64,000 nucleotides of DNA from Chloroflexi bacterium OLB14 (GCA_001567105.1 LMZR01000048.1:1-64000), one strand, 5' to 3'; shown: positions 1-10,115, counted from the stretch's first letter. Notes: generated by a model from the letters alone, not told the origin. Numbers and translations: made by a program.

Positions 1-233
1 TTTTTGTTGGCATCAATATAAGCAACTGCTTCGCCAACAGTCGTAATTTTTTGTGCGGCTTCGTCTGAAATTTCCGCACCAAACTTATCTTCAAATGCCA
101 TGATCAACTCAACCAAATCCAAAGAATCGGCTTCCAAATCTTCACGGAAACGCGCTTCCATTGTAATTTTTGATTCATCCGCACCGAGCAAATCTTTTAC
201 GATATCTTTTAATTCATTATATGTGTCCGACAT
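1..233 (-). CDS. acpP: Acyl carrier protein (3' end cut by window edge)
   Basis: Carries growing acyl chains on a phosphopantetheine arm for type II fatty acid synthesis in the cytoplasm. The minus strand from 233 reads [10 protein letters not shown] and contains the signature DSLDLVEL, whose serine (about residue 37) is the phosphopantetheine attachment site. About 77 residues are visible, nearly the full family length, and the frame is still open at base 1, so the stop lies outside the window. A strong GGAGG Shine-Dalgarno sits 7 bases before the ATG. It is divergent from fni. Identification is secure; only the C-terminal end is unseen. Confidence 0.95.
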   Translation of the reverse strand, partial: MSDTYNELKDIVKDLLGADESKITMEARFREDLEADSLDLVELIMAFEDKFGAEISDEAAQKITTVGEAVAYIDANK

Positions 234-260
234 TACAGCCTCCATAGGGTTTATTTATAA

Positions 261-289
261 ATTGTAATCGCTTGACGCACACTGTCAAG
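261..289 (-). promoter_or_regulatory. Promoter of acpP with overlapping palindrome
   Basis: On the minus strand TTGACA (283-288) and TACAAT (261-266) are separated by 16 bases, a good sigma-70-type promoter facing acpP. The -35 lies in a perfect inverted repeat, CTTGAC-N7-GTCAAG (271-289), which could be an operator. The promoter reading is inferred from consensus; the operator role is speculative. Confidence 0.6.
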
Positions 290-318
290 CCATCTTTCAA
301 ACACAGGAACACTCCCCC

Positions 319-1347
319 ATGCCAAAAGTTGCGCCAATTTACCAACGAAAAGCCGACCACATTAAAATAAATTTAGAACAGGATGTTCGCTCCGCTGTAA
401 CCAGTGGGCTAGAAAATTATCACTTCATCCATGAAGCCTTACCTGAATTGGATTTAAACCGCCTCGACACTAGCCTCAGCCTGTTTGCTAAAAAATTATC
501 TTCACCTATCTTGATCAGCTCGATGACAGGCGGAACTTCCGAAGCAATGACCATCAATCAGCGATTGGCAGAAGCAGCGCAAGAATGCGGAATCGCCATG
601 GGAGTCGGGAGTCAACGTGCGGCTATCGAAAATCCTGAACAAGCAAAAACATTTCAAGTGCGTAACGTCGCACCCGATATTTTGTTATTCGCAAATCTCG
701 GAGCCGTGCAATTCAATTATGGTTATGGCATTGATGAATGTAAAAAAGCAGTTGATATGATTCAAGCCGATGCTTTATATTTACATTTGAATCCGTTACA
801 AGAAGCCGTGCAAGATGCAGGCGATACAAACTTTGCAGGCATAGCAAAAAAGATTGAAGAAGTTTGCAAAAAATTAGAAGTGCCTGTGATAGCCAAAGAA
901 GTTGGTTGGGGGATTTCAGAACGCACTGCAAAATTATTATCCGATTGTGGTGTGCAAGCCATTGACGTTGCTGGTGCAGGTGGCACAAGTTGGTCACAAG
1001 TTGAAATGCACCGCGCGCCTGATGAATTTACTCGTCAACTCGCCGCCACATTTGTTGGCTGGGGAATCCCCACAGCCCAAGCAATTTTGAATGTAAAAAA
1101 ATCTGTTCCTGATATGACTATCTTCGCATCTGGCGGAATCAAAGATGGACTCGATATTGCCAAATGTATTGCACTCGGCGCAACACTCGGAGGCATGGCA
1201 GGGAATTTTCTGAAAGCCGCCGCCATCTCCACCGAAAAAGTAGTTGAGGTGATGAAGTTAACGAAGAGACAAATTGAAGTGACTATGTTTGCGTGTGGGG
1301 CTGAAAAGTTGGAAGGTTTGCAAGTTGGGAAGTTAATCAGCACATAA
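319..1347 (+). CDS. fni: Isopentenyl-diphosphate delta-isomerase, type 2 (FMN-dependent)
   Basis: Interconverts isopentenyl and dimethylallyl diphosphate for isoprenoid synthesis, using reduced FMN. The 342-residue product has the normal length for the family and a TIM-barrel fold. Visible motifs are SSMTGGT near residue 67, GVGSQR near 95, [10 protein letters not shown] near 155, KEVGWGIS near 193, [10 protein letters not shown] near 217 and the phosphate-binding ASGGIKDG near 271. It is unrelated to the zinc-dependent type 1 enzyme. It is transcribed away from acpP with an 85-base divergent spacer. The Shine-Dalgarno (AGGA, 305-308) is modest. Identification is secure. Confidence 0.95.
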   Translation: MPKVAPIYQRKADHIKINLEQDVRSAVTSGLENYHFIHEALPELDLNRLDTSLSLFAKKLSSPILISSMTGGTSEAMTINQRLAEAAQECGIAMGVGSQRAAIENPEQAKTFQVRNVAPDILLFANLGAVQFNYGYGIDECKKAVDMIQADALYLHLNPLQEAVQDAGDTNFAGIAKKIEEVCKKLEVPVIAKEVGWGISERTAKLLSDCGVQAIDVAGAGGTSWSQVEMHRAPDEFTRQLAATFVGWGIPTAQAILNVKKSVPDMTIFASGGIKDGLDIAKCIALGATLGGMAGNFLKAAAISTEKVVEVMKLTKRQIEVTMFACGAEKLEGLQVGKLIST

Positions 1348-1380
1348 TAGCAAAGTGTATAATTCTTTTATGGAGATTAA

Positions 1381-1455
1381 ATGATTCATACTATCAAGAA
1401 ACCTGCATCTCAATCACAAATTCAAGAAATGTTACAAGAATACGAAACGAATTGA
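1381..1455 (+). pseudogene. 24-codon remnant resembling the N-terminus of DUF5674 proteins
   Basis: An ATG at 1381, preceded by TGGAG, opens a frame reading MIHTIKKPASQSQIQEMLQE that stops at 1453-1455 after 24 residues. The opening resembles, from memory, the start of DUF5674 family proteins (usually about 110 residues), after which a conserved ILAGGG-type segment should follow. That segment is absent: the next gene begins on the opposite strand at 1470. The simplest reading is a gene start left by deletion or rearrangement. It could instead be an unrelated short ORF; the family match is unproven here. Confidence 0.4.
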
Positions 1456-1469
1456 TTGTCTATTACCAT

Positions 1470-1742
1470 TTATCCCCCAAACTTCTCCACATACAGCAAC
1501 ACCGAAAAAATAATTGCCGTCAAAATTCCAATCACACACAACCCGATTCCAATTGTGGCGGCTTTTTTGTTTTCAGACCTTCTGCCAAATATCCCTAAAA
1601 TAATTCCTACAATCCCCAACACTGTTCCCAAAACAGGAATCACACCGAGGCACAGACTCAAAACTCCCAATGCAGCTGAGGCAATGGCATAAAATTTATT
1701 TAATCGTTCTTCAGGGTCAAGTGAGGCTGGGTCAGTTTGCAT
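1470..1742 (-). CDS. Small membrane protein, DUF4190-like
   Basis: A 90-residue protein with a short polar N-terminus (MQTDPASLDPEERLNKF) followed by two or three hydrophobic segments: about residues 17-53, rich in glycine (GVLSLCLGVIPVLGTVLGIVGIILGIFG), and about 62-86. They are separated by a basic loop, GRRSENKKAA. The Gly-rich paired-helix pattern is typical of DUF4190-like proteins, whose function is unknown. It is transcribed on the same strand as uvrB and lies just beyond uvrB's 3' end, with an AT-rich repeat between them. No catalytic motif is visible. A real gene is likely; the exact family is less certain. Confidence 0.65.
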   Translation of the reverse strand: MQTDPASLDPEERLNKFYAIASAALGVLSLCLGVIPVLGTVLGIVGIILGIFGRRSENKKAATIGIGLCVIGILTAIIFSVLLYVEKFGG

Positions 1743-1777
1743 AAATTACTCAATTACTAATTACTGATTACTGATTA
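1743..1777. repeat. Short ATTACT/ATTACTGATT repeat between uvrB and the small membrane protein
   Basis: The spacer consists almost wholly of reiterated ATTACT and TGATTACT words. The same vocabulary recurs near the ends of pyrG and rnc. Confidence 0.7.
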
Positions 1778-3811
1778 CTATTCCTCTTCACCACTCAACA
1801 ACTTGATTCGCTCCCACGGCTTCAAACTTTCATCTTCTGCTAACAAACTTTTTAATTCATACAACTCATCACGCAAAGCGGCTGCTTTTTCAAATTCTAA
1901 ATTCTTAGCGGCTTCTTTCATTTGCTTTTCCATCTCATGCACAATTTGGCGCAATTCATTGCGTGGCAAATCAGTTTTCGTTTTATATTCACCTTTCATC
2001 TCACCCACAGCCTTCGCAGACATTTCTTCTGTGAGATCGTGAATCGCTTTTGAAATACTAATCGGTACAATACCTTTTTCTTCGTTATATTTCAATTGCT
2101 TAGCACGGCGACGATTGGTTTCATCAATAGCGCGTTTCATCGAATCAGTGATTTTGTCGGCATACATAATCACTCGTCCATTCACGTTACGCGCTGCACG
2201 CCCAATGGTTTGAATCAAGGCTTTATCTGAACGCAGAAAACCTTCTTTATCTGCATCCAAAATCGCAACCAAAGAAACTTCGGGCAAATCCAAACCTTCG
2301 CGCAACAAATTGATTCCTACTAGCACGTCAAATTTTCCTAAACGCAAATCACGCAAAATGCCCACACGTTCTAACGTCTCAACTTCTGAATGCAAATAAG
2401 TGACCTTGATACCCAACTCTTTGATGTAATTCGTCAAATCTTCAGACATTCTTTTCGTCAGCGTGGTGACTAAAACCCGTTCGCCTCTTTCTACCCTCGT
2501 CTTGATTTCTGCAACCAAATCATCTATTTGACCTTTAACGGGTCTGACCACAACTTCGGGGTCTACCAAACCTGTTGGTCTGATGATTTGCTCAACAACT
2601 TGTTCTGCATGATTCAATTCATATTCACTTGGCGTAGCAGATGTATAAATTGTGTTGCCCATTACTTCTTCAAATTCGTCAAACTTCAATGGGCGATTAT
2701 CTAATGCGGAGGGCAAACGGAATCCATATTCAACTAATGTTTCTTTTCTAGCACGGTCACCGTTATACATGCCTCGAATTTGTGGCACAGTCATGTGACT
2801 TTCATCAATCACTAGCAAATAATCACTTGGCAGAAAATCAATCATCGTCCATGGGTGTGAACCTGGCGCACGTCCATCCAAATGACGAGAATAATTTTCA
2901 ATGCCAGAGCAATAGCCCACTTCTTTTAACATTTCCAAATCATATTTTGCTCGTTGTTCAAGGCGTTGGGCTTCTAATAATTTTCCTTCACTCTTAAACA
3001 AGTTCAATCGTTCTTCCAATTCCTTTTCAATATCAACAATAGCTGTTTTCAATCTATCTTTTTCGGTCAAATATTGCTTGGCGGGATAAATTGAAACCTC
3101 ATTAGGCTCTTCAATAATTTCACCAGTCAATGGGCTGAATTGCATAATGCGTTCAACTTCGTCACCAAAAAAGGTGATGCGATATCCTAATTTATCTTCA
3201 TAAGCAGGGACAATTTCTAACGTATCCCCACGCACACGGAATGTGCCTGAACGTAATTCCATATCATTGCGTTGATATTGACTTTCAATTAATTGTCGCA
3301 ACAAAGCATTACGGCGGGCAATCTCACCCACTTTCAAAGTGACAGTACCTTTGCCGAATTCCTCAGGTGAACCCAAACCATAAATACATGAAACAGAAGC
3401 AACTATAATCACGTCACGACGCGAGACGAGCGCAGTAGTTGCCGCAAGTCTTAAACGTTCAATCTCATCATTGATTTGAGTCTCTTTTTCGATATATAAA
3501 TCATGGCGTGGAACGTATGCTTCGGGTTGGTAATAATCATAATAAGAGACAAAATATGAAACAGCATTTTGCGGAAAAAATTCTTTGAACTCGGCATATA
3601 ACTGCGCCGCCAAAGTTTTATTGTGCGCCATAATCAACGCTGGCTTTTGCAATTCTTGAATGACCGATGCAATGGTAAAAGTTTTACCCGTGCCTGTGGC
3701 ACCAAGCAGAACTTGATGTTTCATTCCTTTATTGACACCATCCACAAGTCCGCGAATGGCTTCGGGTTGATCACCCATTGGTAAAAATGGTGCTTGCAGT
3801 TTAAATTCCAT
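1778..3811 (-). CDS. uvrB: UvrABC excinuclease subunit B
   Basis: The helicase-like damage-verification subunit of nucleotide excision repair; it receives DNA from UvrA and recruits UvrC. From ATG at 3811 the product is 677 residues. It shows Walker A GATGTGKT (residues 37-44), the Tyr-rich beta-hairpin [12 protein letters not shown] used to insert behind the lesion, DESH box VIDESH, motif [11 protein letters not shown], and a C-terminal UVR motif ([15 protein letters not shown]) that contacts UvrC. A longer frame runs to 3922, but those extra 37 residues are not family-like, cross the promoter and would overlap the divergent gene, so MEFKLQ at 3811 is chosen. An SOS-box-like palindrome lies 25-36 bases upstream. 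Confidence 0.97.
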   Translation of the reverse strand: MEFKLQAPFLPMGDQPEAIRGLVDGVNKGMKHQVLLGATGTGKTFTIASVIQELQKPALIMAHNKTLAAQLYAEFKEFFPQNAVSYFVSYYDYYQPEAYVPRHDLYIEKETQINDEIERLRLAATTALVSRRDVIIVASVSCIYGLGSPEEFGKGTVTLKVGEIARRNALLRQLIESQYQRNDMELRSGTFRVRGDTLEIVPAYEDKLGYRITFFGDEVERIMQFSPLTGEIIEEPNEVSIYPAKQYLTEKDRLKTAIVDIEKELEERLNLFKSEGKLLEAQRLEQRAKYDLEMLKEVGYCSGIENYSRHLDGRAPGSHPWTMIDFLPSDYLLVIDESHMTVPQIRGMYNGDRARKETLVEYGFRLPSALDNRPLKFDEFEEVMGNTIYTSATPSEYELNHAEQVVEQIIRPTGLVDPEVVVRPVKGQIDDLVAEIKTRVERGERVLVTTLTKRMSEDLTNYIKELGIKVTYLHSEVETLERVGILRDLRLGKFDVLVGINLLREGLDLPEVSLVAILDADKEGFLRSDKALIQTIGRAARNVNGRVIMYADKITDSMKRAIDETNRRRAKQLKYNEEKGIVPISISKAIHDLTEEMSAKAVGEMKGEYKTKTDLPRNELRQIVHEMEKQMKEAAKNLEFEKAAALRDELYELKSLLAEDESLKPWERIKLLSGEEE

Positions 3812-3835
3812 ATTTTTATCTCTTTTGGTTTGTGT

Positions 3836-3877
3836 GAACGAGTGTTCTATTTTACACCAAAGTAACGAACTCGTCAG
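3836..3877 (-). promoter_or_regulatory. uvrB promoter with LexA (Cheo-type) box
   Basis: On the minus strand CTGACG (3872-3877) and TAAAAT (3849-3854) are spaced by 17 bases. Immediately downstream of the -10 lies GAACACTCGTTC (3836-3847), a perfect GAAC-N4-GTTC palindrome matching the Gram-positive-type LexA box. A repressor there would block transcription start. uvrB is an SOS gene in many bacteria, which supports the reading; the assignment itself is inferred. Confidence 0.6.
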
Positions 3878-3895
3878 GGGTATAATCGCGCAGAC

Positions 3896-5960
3896 ATGAA
3901 TAAAATCACAGCCTATTTTCAAAAATTAGTTTTTACCGAATCAAGTACACCTGTTGCATTGTTTATTTTATGTCTCCTCAACTTCGGGTTATTAATTCCT
4001 AGCCTTGGTTTTTACATGGATGATTGGCCCTATGTTTTTTATGCAAAATTAAAAGGCATCGATAGCCTGCGTGAAATGTTAATGTATGATAGTAGACCAA
4101 ATGCCGCATGGTTATATATGCTTGGGTTTCGATTATTAGGCTTCAATCCGATTGCATGGCATATTTTTGCGCTTCTTGCTAGATTTATAACTGTGTGCTC
4201 TTTCTGGATTTTTTTACGTACCCTTTGGCTCGACCGAAAAACAGAAGCGCTTTACATTTCACTACTATTTGCGATCTATCCGTTTTTTATGTTGCAACCA
4301 TTTGCGGTCGGATCAACACATCATTGGTTTGGTTTTTTCGTTTTCAACCTTTCTTTGATTTTAATGGTACTTTCAATTCGATCTAAAGGTTATCAAAAAT
4401 GGTTTTTTGTTTGTTCGGCTTTAATTCTGGAAGCCGTGCATTTGTTTACGAGTGAATACTTTGCAGGCTTAGAATTAATTCGAGTTGCCATTTTGTGGAT
4501 ATTAATTTTAAGAACTGAAGCCCCTACATCAAAAAAAATAGTTCACGTCTTTTTCAATTGGATTCCATATCTTGTAATTTTAGGGATTTTCTTTTATTGG
4601 CGCGTTGTTATTTTTCAAAACCCTGAAGGCGTAATTCGTAACGAACCCGTGATTTTGAGCCAACTGTTAAATCAGCCGTTACAGGCGATTACATTTTTAT
4701 TCAATGCCTTTCTAACCGATTTTATTTCAGTCTTAACCATTGGCTGGCAAAAAGCAACAGATGTCAGTACATTTAATTTAGCTTCACTTTTTGTGCAATT
4801 CAAAATTGCAATTTGTTTATTTGGGTTTGCCCTCGTATTTCTTTATTTCAGAAATCTTTTTTCAAACGCTACTGAAACACAAGCAGATTGGGATAAACAT
4901 AGTTTTGGATTAGCAATTTTCGCATTAATGACAGGTGGTTTACCAATTTGGCTGATTGGGCGCTCCATCGTTGAAAGTAAAAAATTTATTATCGGCTTCA
5001 CGGTTCGGAGTGCCTGCTATGTTTGGGGCATCTATATTAACTTTTATTGTAATTAACTATTTTGTTTCTGATAAAAATAAAAAAAATATTTTCTTAGCTT
5101 TTCTTTTGACACTGGCAATTAACTTTCATTTAGAAAACACAAAAGAATTTCAAACATCATGGGAAAAGCAAGAGAGATTTATCAATCAGTTACTTTGGCG
5201 AGCACCTGTGATTGAGCCCGGAACAACATTTTTTACAGACCAAGAAGTGTTAGGTGTGATGGGTGAATACGCGGTTTCTTTTTCAATTAATACAGCATAT
5301 CAAGTGAAAGATTTTGGGAACACACCACCTTATTGGTATTTTCCGTTTTTATATACCAACCCAAATGTTGATGCGTTATTAAGTGGCACTCCATTGGAAT
5401 ATACAAAATTAAGTATGAATTTTATTGGGGATAGCAAACAAATGTTGCTACTAGATTTCAACCCTGAGTTAAAAAGATGTTTATGGGTTTTACAACCCCA
5501 AGATATAAATTTGAGACTCGTCAGTGATGATGTGCGAAAACTTTCTGCTGGCTCTGATCTTAGTTTGATAAAACAATCAGATACAGAGGTTGCTCCACCT
5601 GTAGAAATTTATGGCAAAACAAATACTCAAACTTGGTGCTATTACTTTGAGAAAGCAGATTTAGCACGTCAATACCAAGAATGGGATGAGATTGTGAGAT
5701 TATGGAATGAATCACAAGCTATGGGTGAAAGACCTGATAATGGTTTTGAGTATATCCCTTTTATTGAAGGCTTTGGTAATACAGAAGATTGGAAACAAGT
5801 AAAAGAGTTGACAAAATTTGCAAACAAAGTCACATCTGGTTTAGAGCCGAGTTTGTGCAGTGCATTGGATAGACTGTCTGTTAATGCGCCTGAATCATCA
5901 GAAAAAGATGAGACGATTTTGAATCTCAAAGAAGATTTGGAATGTAAAAATTATCAGTAA
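3896..5960 (+). CDS. GT-C-like multispanning membrane protein, frameshifted at 4979-4984
   Basis: An integral membrane protein of the glycosyltransferase-C / PMT-like class. The N-terminal part has about ten hydrophobic segments, and the first extracytoplasmic loop carries DDW (residues 42-44), the usual position of the GT-C acidic motif. The first frame ends at 5056. The second frame, open to 5960, continues the protein: reading A5 instead of A6 at 4979-4984 gives the continuous join [20 protein letters not shown], which is family-like. The C-terminal 250 residues are soluble and end in a helical segment. The repaired protein is about 687 residues. The cause may be a sequencing indel, slippage or decay. 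Substrate unknown. Confidence 0.7.
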
Positions 5961-6017
5961 AAATAAAACCGTATGAAACAGAATCAACTATCCCCTAGTC
6001 AAGAAGCGCGGAAGCGT

Positions 6018-9000
6018 TTAAGTTTTATCACCCAATTGGGCTAGTACATCTAAAAGTTTAACAGTCCACACTTCATCTTTTGATAATGTAATCCAATAAG
6101 CGGATTTGCCACCTCTGACGCCGTTTTCTAAATCTGCTAAACGCTTCTCTTCTTGCCCATTGTTGGTGACTGGATACTTCAGCAGGATTTGTCCCGCTTC
6201 CCAGTTGACCGAAGCCAAGCCGATTTTTTCAGCCCGCAGTTTTACGCGCATTTGATATAAAAGATTCTGTAACATTTCGGGGATAATGCCGAAGCGATCT
6301 CTAAATTCAGAACCTAAAGCATCTAGTTCGGTTTCATCTCGCAGGTCAGCCATGCGGCGATAGAGTCTTAATCTCAAATCTGAATCTGAAATATATGTAG
6401 CAGGGATTCCAACTGCAAGTGGAAGTTCTACATTGACGGGCATAGAAAGTGGTAAGTTGAAAGTAGAAAGTGCATTATCAAGTTTTTCGCTATCTACTTT
6501 CAAAACATCATTAGCAATTTTTCTTAATCGTCTTACTGCATCAGCTAACATTCTTGTATAAAGATGAAAACCAACTGCTTGAATAAATCCGTGCTGACGT
6601 GTGCCGAGCAATTCACCTGCGCCACGAATTTCTAAATCTCGCATGGCGATTGAATAGCCTGCGCCAAGTTGTGTATTTTCTGCAATCACTTCTAAGCGTT
6701 GTTGACCATCTTGCGTTGGTGACATTTTATTATGACGAAAAAAATAAGCATAAGCGCGCATGGCTCCACGCCCAACTCTTCCGCGTAGTTGATAGAGTTG
6801 TGCTAAACCAAATGTATCGGCTCTATCTACAATTAATGTGTTGGCGTTAGGAATATCCAAACCTGATTCGATAATAGTGGTTGAAAGCAAAATATCAATT
6901 TCACCTGTATTGAAGCGGTGCATGACAGCCGATAATTGATTCTCTGGCATTTGTCCGTGACCAATATCAACGCTGGCTTCTGGCACAAGTTTTTCAAGGT
7001 GTGCTTTCATGGCTTCAATCGTTTGCACACGATTATGGACGAAGAAAATTTGTCCGCCACGTTCTAATTCTCTTAAGATGGCTTGACGAACCAAACGCGG
7101 AGAATAAGGTCCAACATGCGTGATGATTGGTAATCTTTCTTCTGGTGGTGTGTTGAGATTTGAAATATCACGCACACCAGTCAATGCCATGTATAAAGTT
7201 CTTGGAATTGGTGTAGCAGTTAACGTTAATACATCTACTTCGGTTCTTAATTTTTTAAGATGTTCTTTGTGAGTGACGCCGAAGCGTTGTTCTTCATCAA
7301 TCACTACTAAACCTAAATCTTTGAAACTGACATCTGCTGAAATCAAACGATGCGTGCCGATGATGATATCAACTTCACCGATGGCGAGTTTGTGCAAAAT
7401 TTCCGTCTGCTCGCGTGGTGTGCGAAAACGTGAAAGCATTTCTACTTTGACGGGAAATGCCGCTAATCTTTGAGAAAACGTCTCATAATGTTGTTGTGCT
7501 AAAACTGTTGTTGGCACAAGTACAGCAGTTTGTTTGCCATTCATCACTGCTTTGAAAGCGGCGCGCAAGGCTACTTCTGTTTTTCCGTAGCCTACATCAC
7601 CGCATAACAATCTATCCATTGGACGCGCACGTTCCATATCACGTTTGATATCTGCAATAGCACGTTTTTGGTCATCCGTTTCAACATACGGAAAACTATC
7701 TTCTAATTCTTTTTGCCATTGTGTATCAACATCAAATGCAAAACCTTCCACTACTTGACGGCGAGCATACAAATCTAATAAATCTTCGGCAACTTTTTGC
7801 ACTGCTTCTTTAACTTTAGATTTCGTCTCTGCCCATGCTTGCCCACCTAAATTATCTAATGAAGGCTTGCCACCATCAGCACCGACATAACGAGTCAATC
7901 TATCGGCTTGATGAACAGGCACATATAAAATATCTTCACGGTCATATTCAACGGTTAAATATTCTCTTTCATGCCCATCCATTTGACGTTGAATCAAACC
8001 GCCAAAACGACCAATGCCATGATCCACATGCACAACATAATCACCTGCTTGCAAATCGGCATATAAAGATTCTGGTGTATCAGCAGTTTTTCTTTGACGC
8101 GCGCGTGGTTGTGGGCGTTCCCAGCCGAAGATTTCGGAATCGGTAATTAAATGCAACTTGCTCAAGCCGCCGTACTCGGCGGCGGGGACGCCACCGAGAG
8201 CAAATGTAAAGCCTTCAGATAATGACGATTCGATAAATTCTAAATTTGTAAAATCTGATTCTGGATAATGTTCAAACCATAATTCTTGCAAGCGTTGTGA
8301 TTGACGCGAGACGATAAAAACTTGCTCGCCTTTTTCTATTATTGGAAACAAATAATCAATAAAAGGTTTTAATCGTCCACCGAATCTTTCATCATGCCCG
8401 AAAACTTGCGTAAATGAATTTTCTAATTCCCTAGTCTCTACACTTGATGAACTTAACTCAACGTTTGTAAATTCACTCACCGAATCATTTAATTCAGACC
8501 AAGGAATATACGGCACAGGAAAACTTTCAGCCAGTGTGCCTTCTTTGATACTTTCACTTTTAAACTTAATGGCTTGTTCTTCCACTTCATTTGCCATCAC
8601 ATCAATCAAACTAAAATCATCAACCAACACAAAAGTTTTTTGGGGCAAATAATCTAACAACGAAGCAGGTTGTGAATGAATTAACGGAATATGAAATTCA
8701 GAAAGTTGTGTTTCTGTTTCAGTGGTATCTGCTAAAAATTCTCGCGCAGGTGTGATTAAAATATTTTCTAACTTTTCAAGCGTGCGTTGTGTAGCAGGGT
8801 CAAAGGTGCGGATGGTTTCAATTTCATCGCCAAAAAAATCTAAACGCACAGGATGTAACTCCGTTGTTGCCCACACATCTAAAATTCCACCACGACTCGA
8901 AAATTGACCTGGCTCCAAAACTGTATTGACTCGTTGATATCCAATGCGCGCCCATTCACGCATCAGACTATCCGTCTGGTTGATACTGTTTACTGACAGT

Positions 9001-9443
9001 TTTTTACATGCTTTGAGAAAATCTCGCCTCGGCAATGTGCGTGTCATCAACGCTCGCACTGAGGTGACGATAATTGGTGGCGTTTCAGGTTTCTTGACAA
9101 ATGGCAAGTGATAACTTGATAAAGCAGTTAATACTTGTAATCTTTCACGGCGAGTTGTGACTCCCCATGCCGCATCTTCATAAAATAATGGATTCGGTTC
9201 TGCAAATAAATATCTAGCAGACTTAACCCAAAAGCCCAATTCATCAAACATAGACAAAGCATGGTCGGCACGGTCAGTGATTAATAAAATCGGTTGGTTA
9301 ATATCGGCATGAAGAGTCGCCAACACAGGCAAGCGAGCAGAACGTGGCAAACCCAATCCACTGATAGATTGACTCGCGTTAATATCTTTCAGCAAGTTCT
9401 GATATTGAGGGAGAGCGCGGAAAGATTCGAGGAGTTGTTTCAT
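6018..9443 (-). CDS. mfd: Transcription-repair coupling factor
   Basis: A DNA translocase that removes stalled RNA polymerase and recruits UvrA for transcription-coupled repair. The 1141-residue product has normal length and order: UvrB-like N-terminal domains, the RNA-polymerase interaction region with YVVHVDHGIGRF (about 490), Walker A GDVGYGKTE (about 612), DEEQ box VIDEEQRFG, helicase motif RGRVGRG and a C-terminal TRCF domain. Residues about 414-428 (FALGGVPAAEYGGLS) are not family sequence: they are encoded by a palindromic element also found at 30183-30223. The start ATG at 9443 gives MKQLLESFRALPQ. It is convergent with the GT-C-like gene and lies downstream of pth. Confidence 0.97.
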   Translation of the reverse strand: MKQLLESFRALPQYQNLLKDINASQSISGLGLPRSARLPVLATLHADINQPILLITDRADHALSMFDELGFWVKSARYLFAEPNPLFYEDAAWGVTTRRERLQVLTALSSYHLPFVKKPETPPIIVTSVRALMTRTLPRRDFLKACKKLSVNSINQTDSLMREWARIGYQRVNTVLEPGQFSSRGGILDVWATTELHPVRLDFFGDEIETIRTFDPATQRTLEKLENILITPAREFLADTTETETQLSEFHIPLIHSQPASLLDYLPQKTFVLVDDFSLIDVMANEVEEQAIKFKSESIKEGTLAESFPVPYIPWSELNDSVSEFTNVELSSSSVETRELENSFTQVFGHDERFGGRLKPFIDYLFPIIEKGEQVFIVSRQSQRLQELWFEHYPESDFTNLEFIESSLSEGFTFALGGVPAAEYGGLSKLHLITDSEIFGWERPQPRARQRKTADTPESLYADLQAGDYVVHVDHGIGRFGGLIQRQMDGHEREYLTVEYDREDILYVPVHQADRLTRYVGADGGKPSLDNLGGQAWAETKSKVKEAVQKVAEDLLDLYARRQVVEGFAFDVDTQWQKELEDSFPYVETDDQKRAIADIKRDMERARPMDRLLCGDVGYGKTEVALRAAFKAVMNGKQTAVLVPTTVLAQQHYETFSQRLAAFPVKVEMLSRFRTPREQTEILHKLAIGEVDIIIGTHRLISADVSFKDLGLVVIDEEQRFGVTHKEHLKKLRTEVDVLTLTATPIPRTLYMALTGVRDISNLNTPPEERLPIITHVGPYSPRLVRQAILRELERGGQIFFVHNRVQTIEAMKAHLEKLVPEASVDIGHGQMPENQLSAVMHRFNTGEIDILLSTTIIESGLDIPNANTLIVDRADTFGLAQLYQLRGRVGRGAMRAYAYFFRHNKMSPTQDGQQRLEVIAENTQLGAGYSIAMRDLEIRGAGELLGTRQHGFIQAVGFHLYTRMLADAVRRLRKIANDVLKVDSEKLDNALSTFNLPLSMPVNVELPLAVGIPATYISDSDLRLRLYRRMADLRDETELDALGSEFRDRFGIIPEMLQNLLYQMRVKLRAEKIGLASVNWEAGQILLKYPVTNNGQEEKRLADLENGVRGGKSAYWITLSKDEVWTVKLLDVLAQLGDKT
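8160..8201. repeat. Palindromic element inserted in frame in mfd
   Basis: This 42-base GC-rich palindrome (starting GCTCAAGCCGCCGT, ending GAGAGC) matches the intergenic copy at 30183-30223 at nearly every base. It encodes about 14 residues (LGGVPAAEYGGLSK) between two conserved Mfd stretches, SEGFT and LHLITD. Confidence 0.85.
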
Positions 9444-9469
9444 TGATTAGTTTCGGGTAAATGGATGGT

Positions 9470-9522
9470 TGGAAAGTGGAAAGTAGAAAGTAGTTCCACT
9501 TTCCACTTTCTACTTTCTACTC
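9470..9522. repeat. GAAAGTGGAAAGTAG repeat and its inverted copy
   Basis: A GGAAAGTGGAAAGTAGAAAG stretch is followed two bases later by its approximate reverse complement, forming a potential hairpin between pth and mfd. Its last bases overlap the pth stop. The same words occur in frame in recJ at 16010-16041. Confidence 0.75.
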
Positions 9523-10098
9523 TCTAATATCTCCATTAAACTTATTCATCGCCATATTCAAGCCATTTAGCACAAATTCAAATGTGGCTTGCGAGGCACG
9601 CGCTAAAATTTCTGGCAAAAGTTTTTGTTCATCTTTTGAGAAGTTTTGCAAAACATAATCTTTGGCTTGCATTCTGCCAGGCGGACGACCAATGCCCAAA
9701 CGCAAACGTGGAAAATCTTTGGTACCAAGTTGTTCAATGGTATCTGCCATGCCACGCTGACCACCAGGTCCGCCAGTGGGACGAATACGAATTGTGCCGA
9801 AGGGAATATCTAAATCGTCATGGGCGACTAATAAATTTTCAAATGGAATTTTGTAAAAATTTAATAATCCCTGCACTGATTGACCAGATAGATTCATATA
9901 GGTCTGCGGTTTGGCTAGGATAATTTTTCTTTCTTCATACAACGCCGAAATGACAATGGCTTTAGATTGCACTTTCATACCGCGTGCATCTAATTTTTCG
10001 GCGAGATGATCCATGAGCATGAATCCAATGTTGTGACGTGTATCTTTGTATTCACGCCCTGGGTTGCCGAGACCGATGATTAAGAAGGTTTGTGTCAT
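9517..10098 (-). CDS. pth: Peptidyl-tRNA hydrolase
   Basis: Releases peptides from prematurely dissociated peptidyl-tRNA so that the tRNA can be reused; essential in most bacteria. The 193-residue product has the family length. Visible landmarks are GLGNPGREYKDTRHNIGF near residue 9 with catalytic His in RHN (about 22), KPQTYMNLSG near 60, VAHDDLDIP with the catalytic Asp near 93, and GGPGGQRGM near 109. The C-terminus (NKFNGDIRE) runs into a repeat. It is on the same strand as mfd, 73 bases upstream of it, so the two may be cotranscribed. Identification is secure. Confidence 0.96.
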   Translation of the reverse strand: MTQTFLIIGLGNPGREYKDTRHNIGFMLMDHLAEKLDARGMKVQSKAIVISALYEERKIILAKPQTYMNLSGQSVQGLLNFYKIPFENLLVAHDDLDIPFGTIRIRPTGGPGGQRGMADTIEQLGTKDFPRLRLGIGRPPGRMQAKDYVLQNFSKDEQKLLPEILARASQATFEFVLNGLNMAMNKFNGDIRE

Positions 10099-10115
10099 AG
10101 TTTGAGTTCCAGTTT

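Noticed and set aside
3812..3922. Longer uvrB start at 3922
   Set aside because: The extra 37 residues are not UvrB-like, cross the promoter and SOS box, and overlap the divergent gene; MEFKLQ at 3811 matches the family.
5973..6044. A 23-codon small protein MKQNQLSPSQEARKRL...
   Set aside because: It overlaps the mfd 3' end in antisense and has no ribosome site; better treated as a repeat copy.
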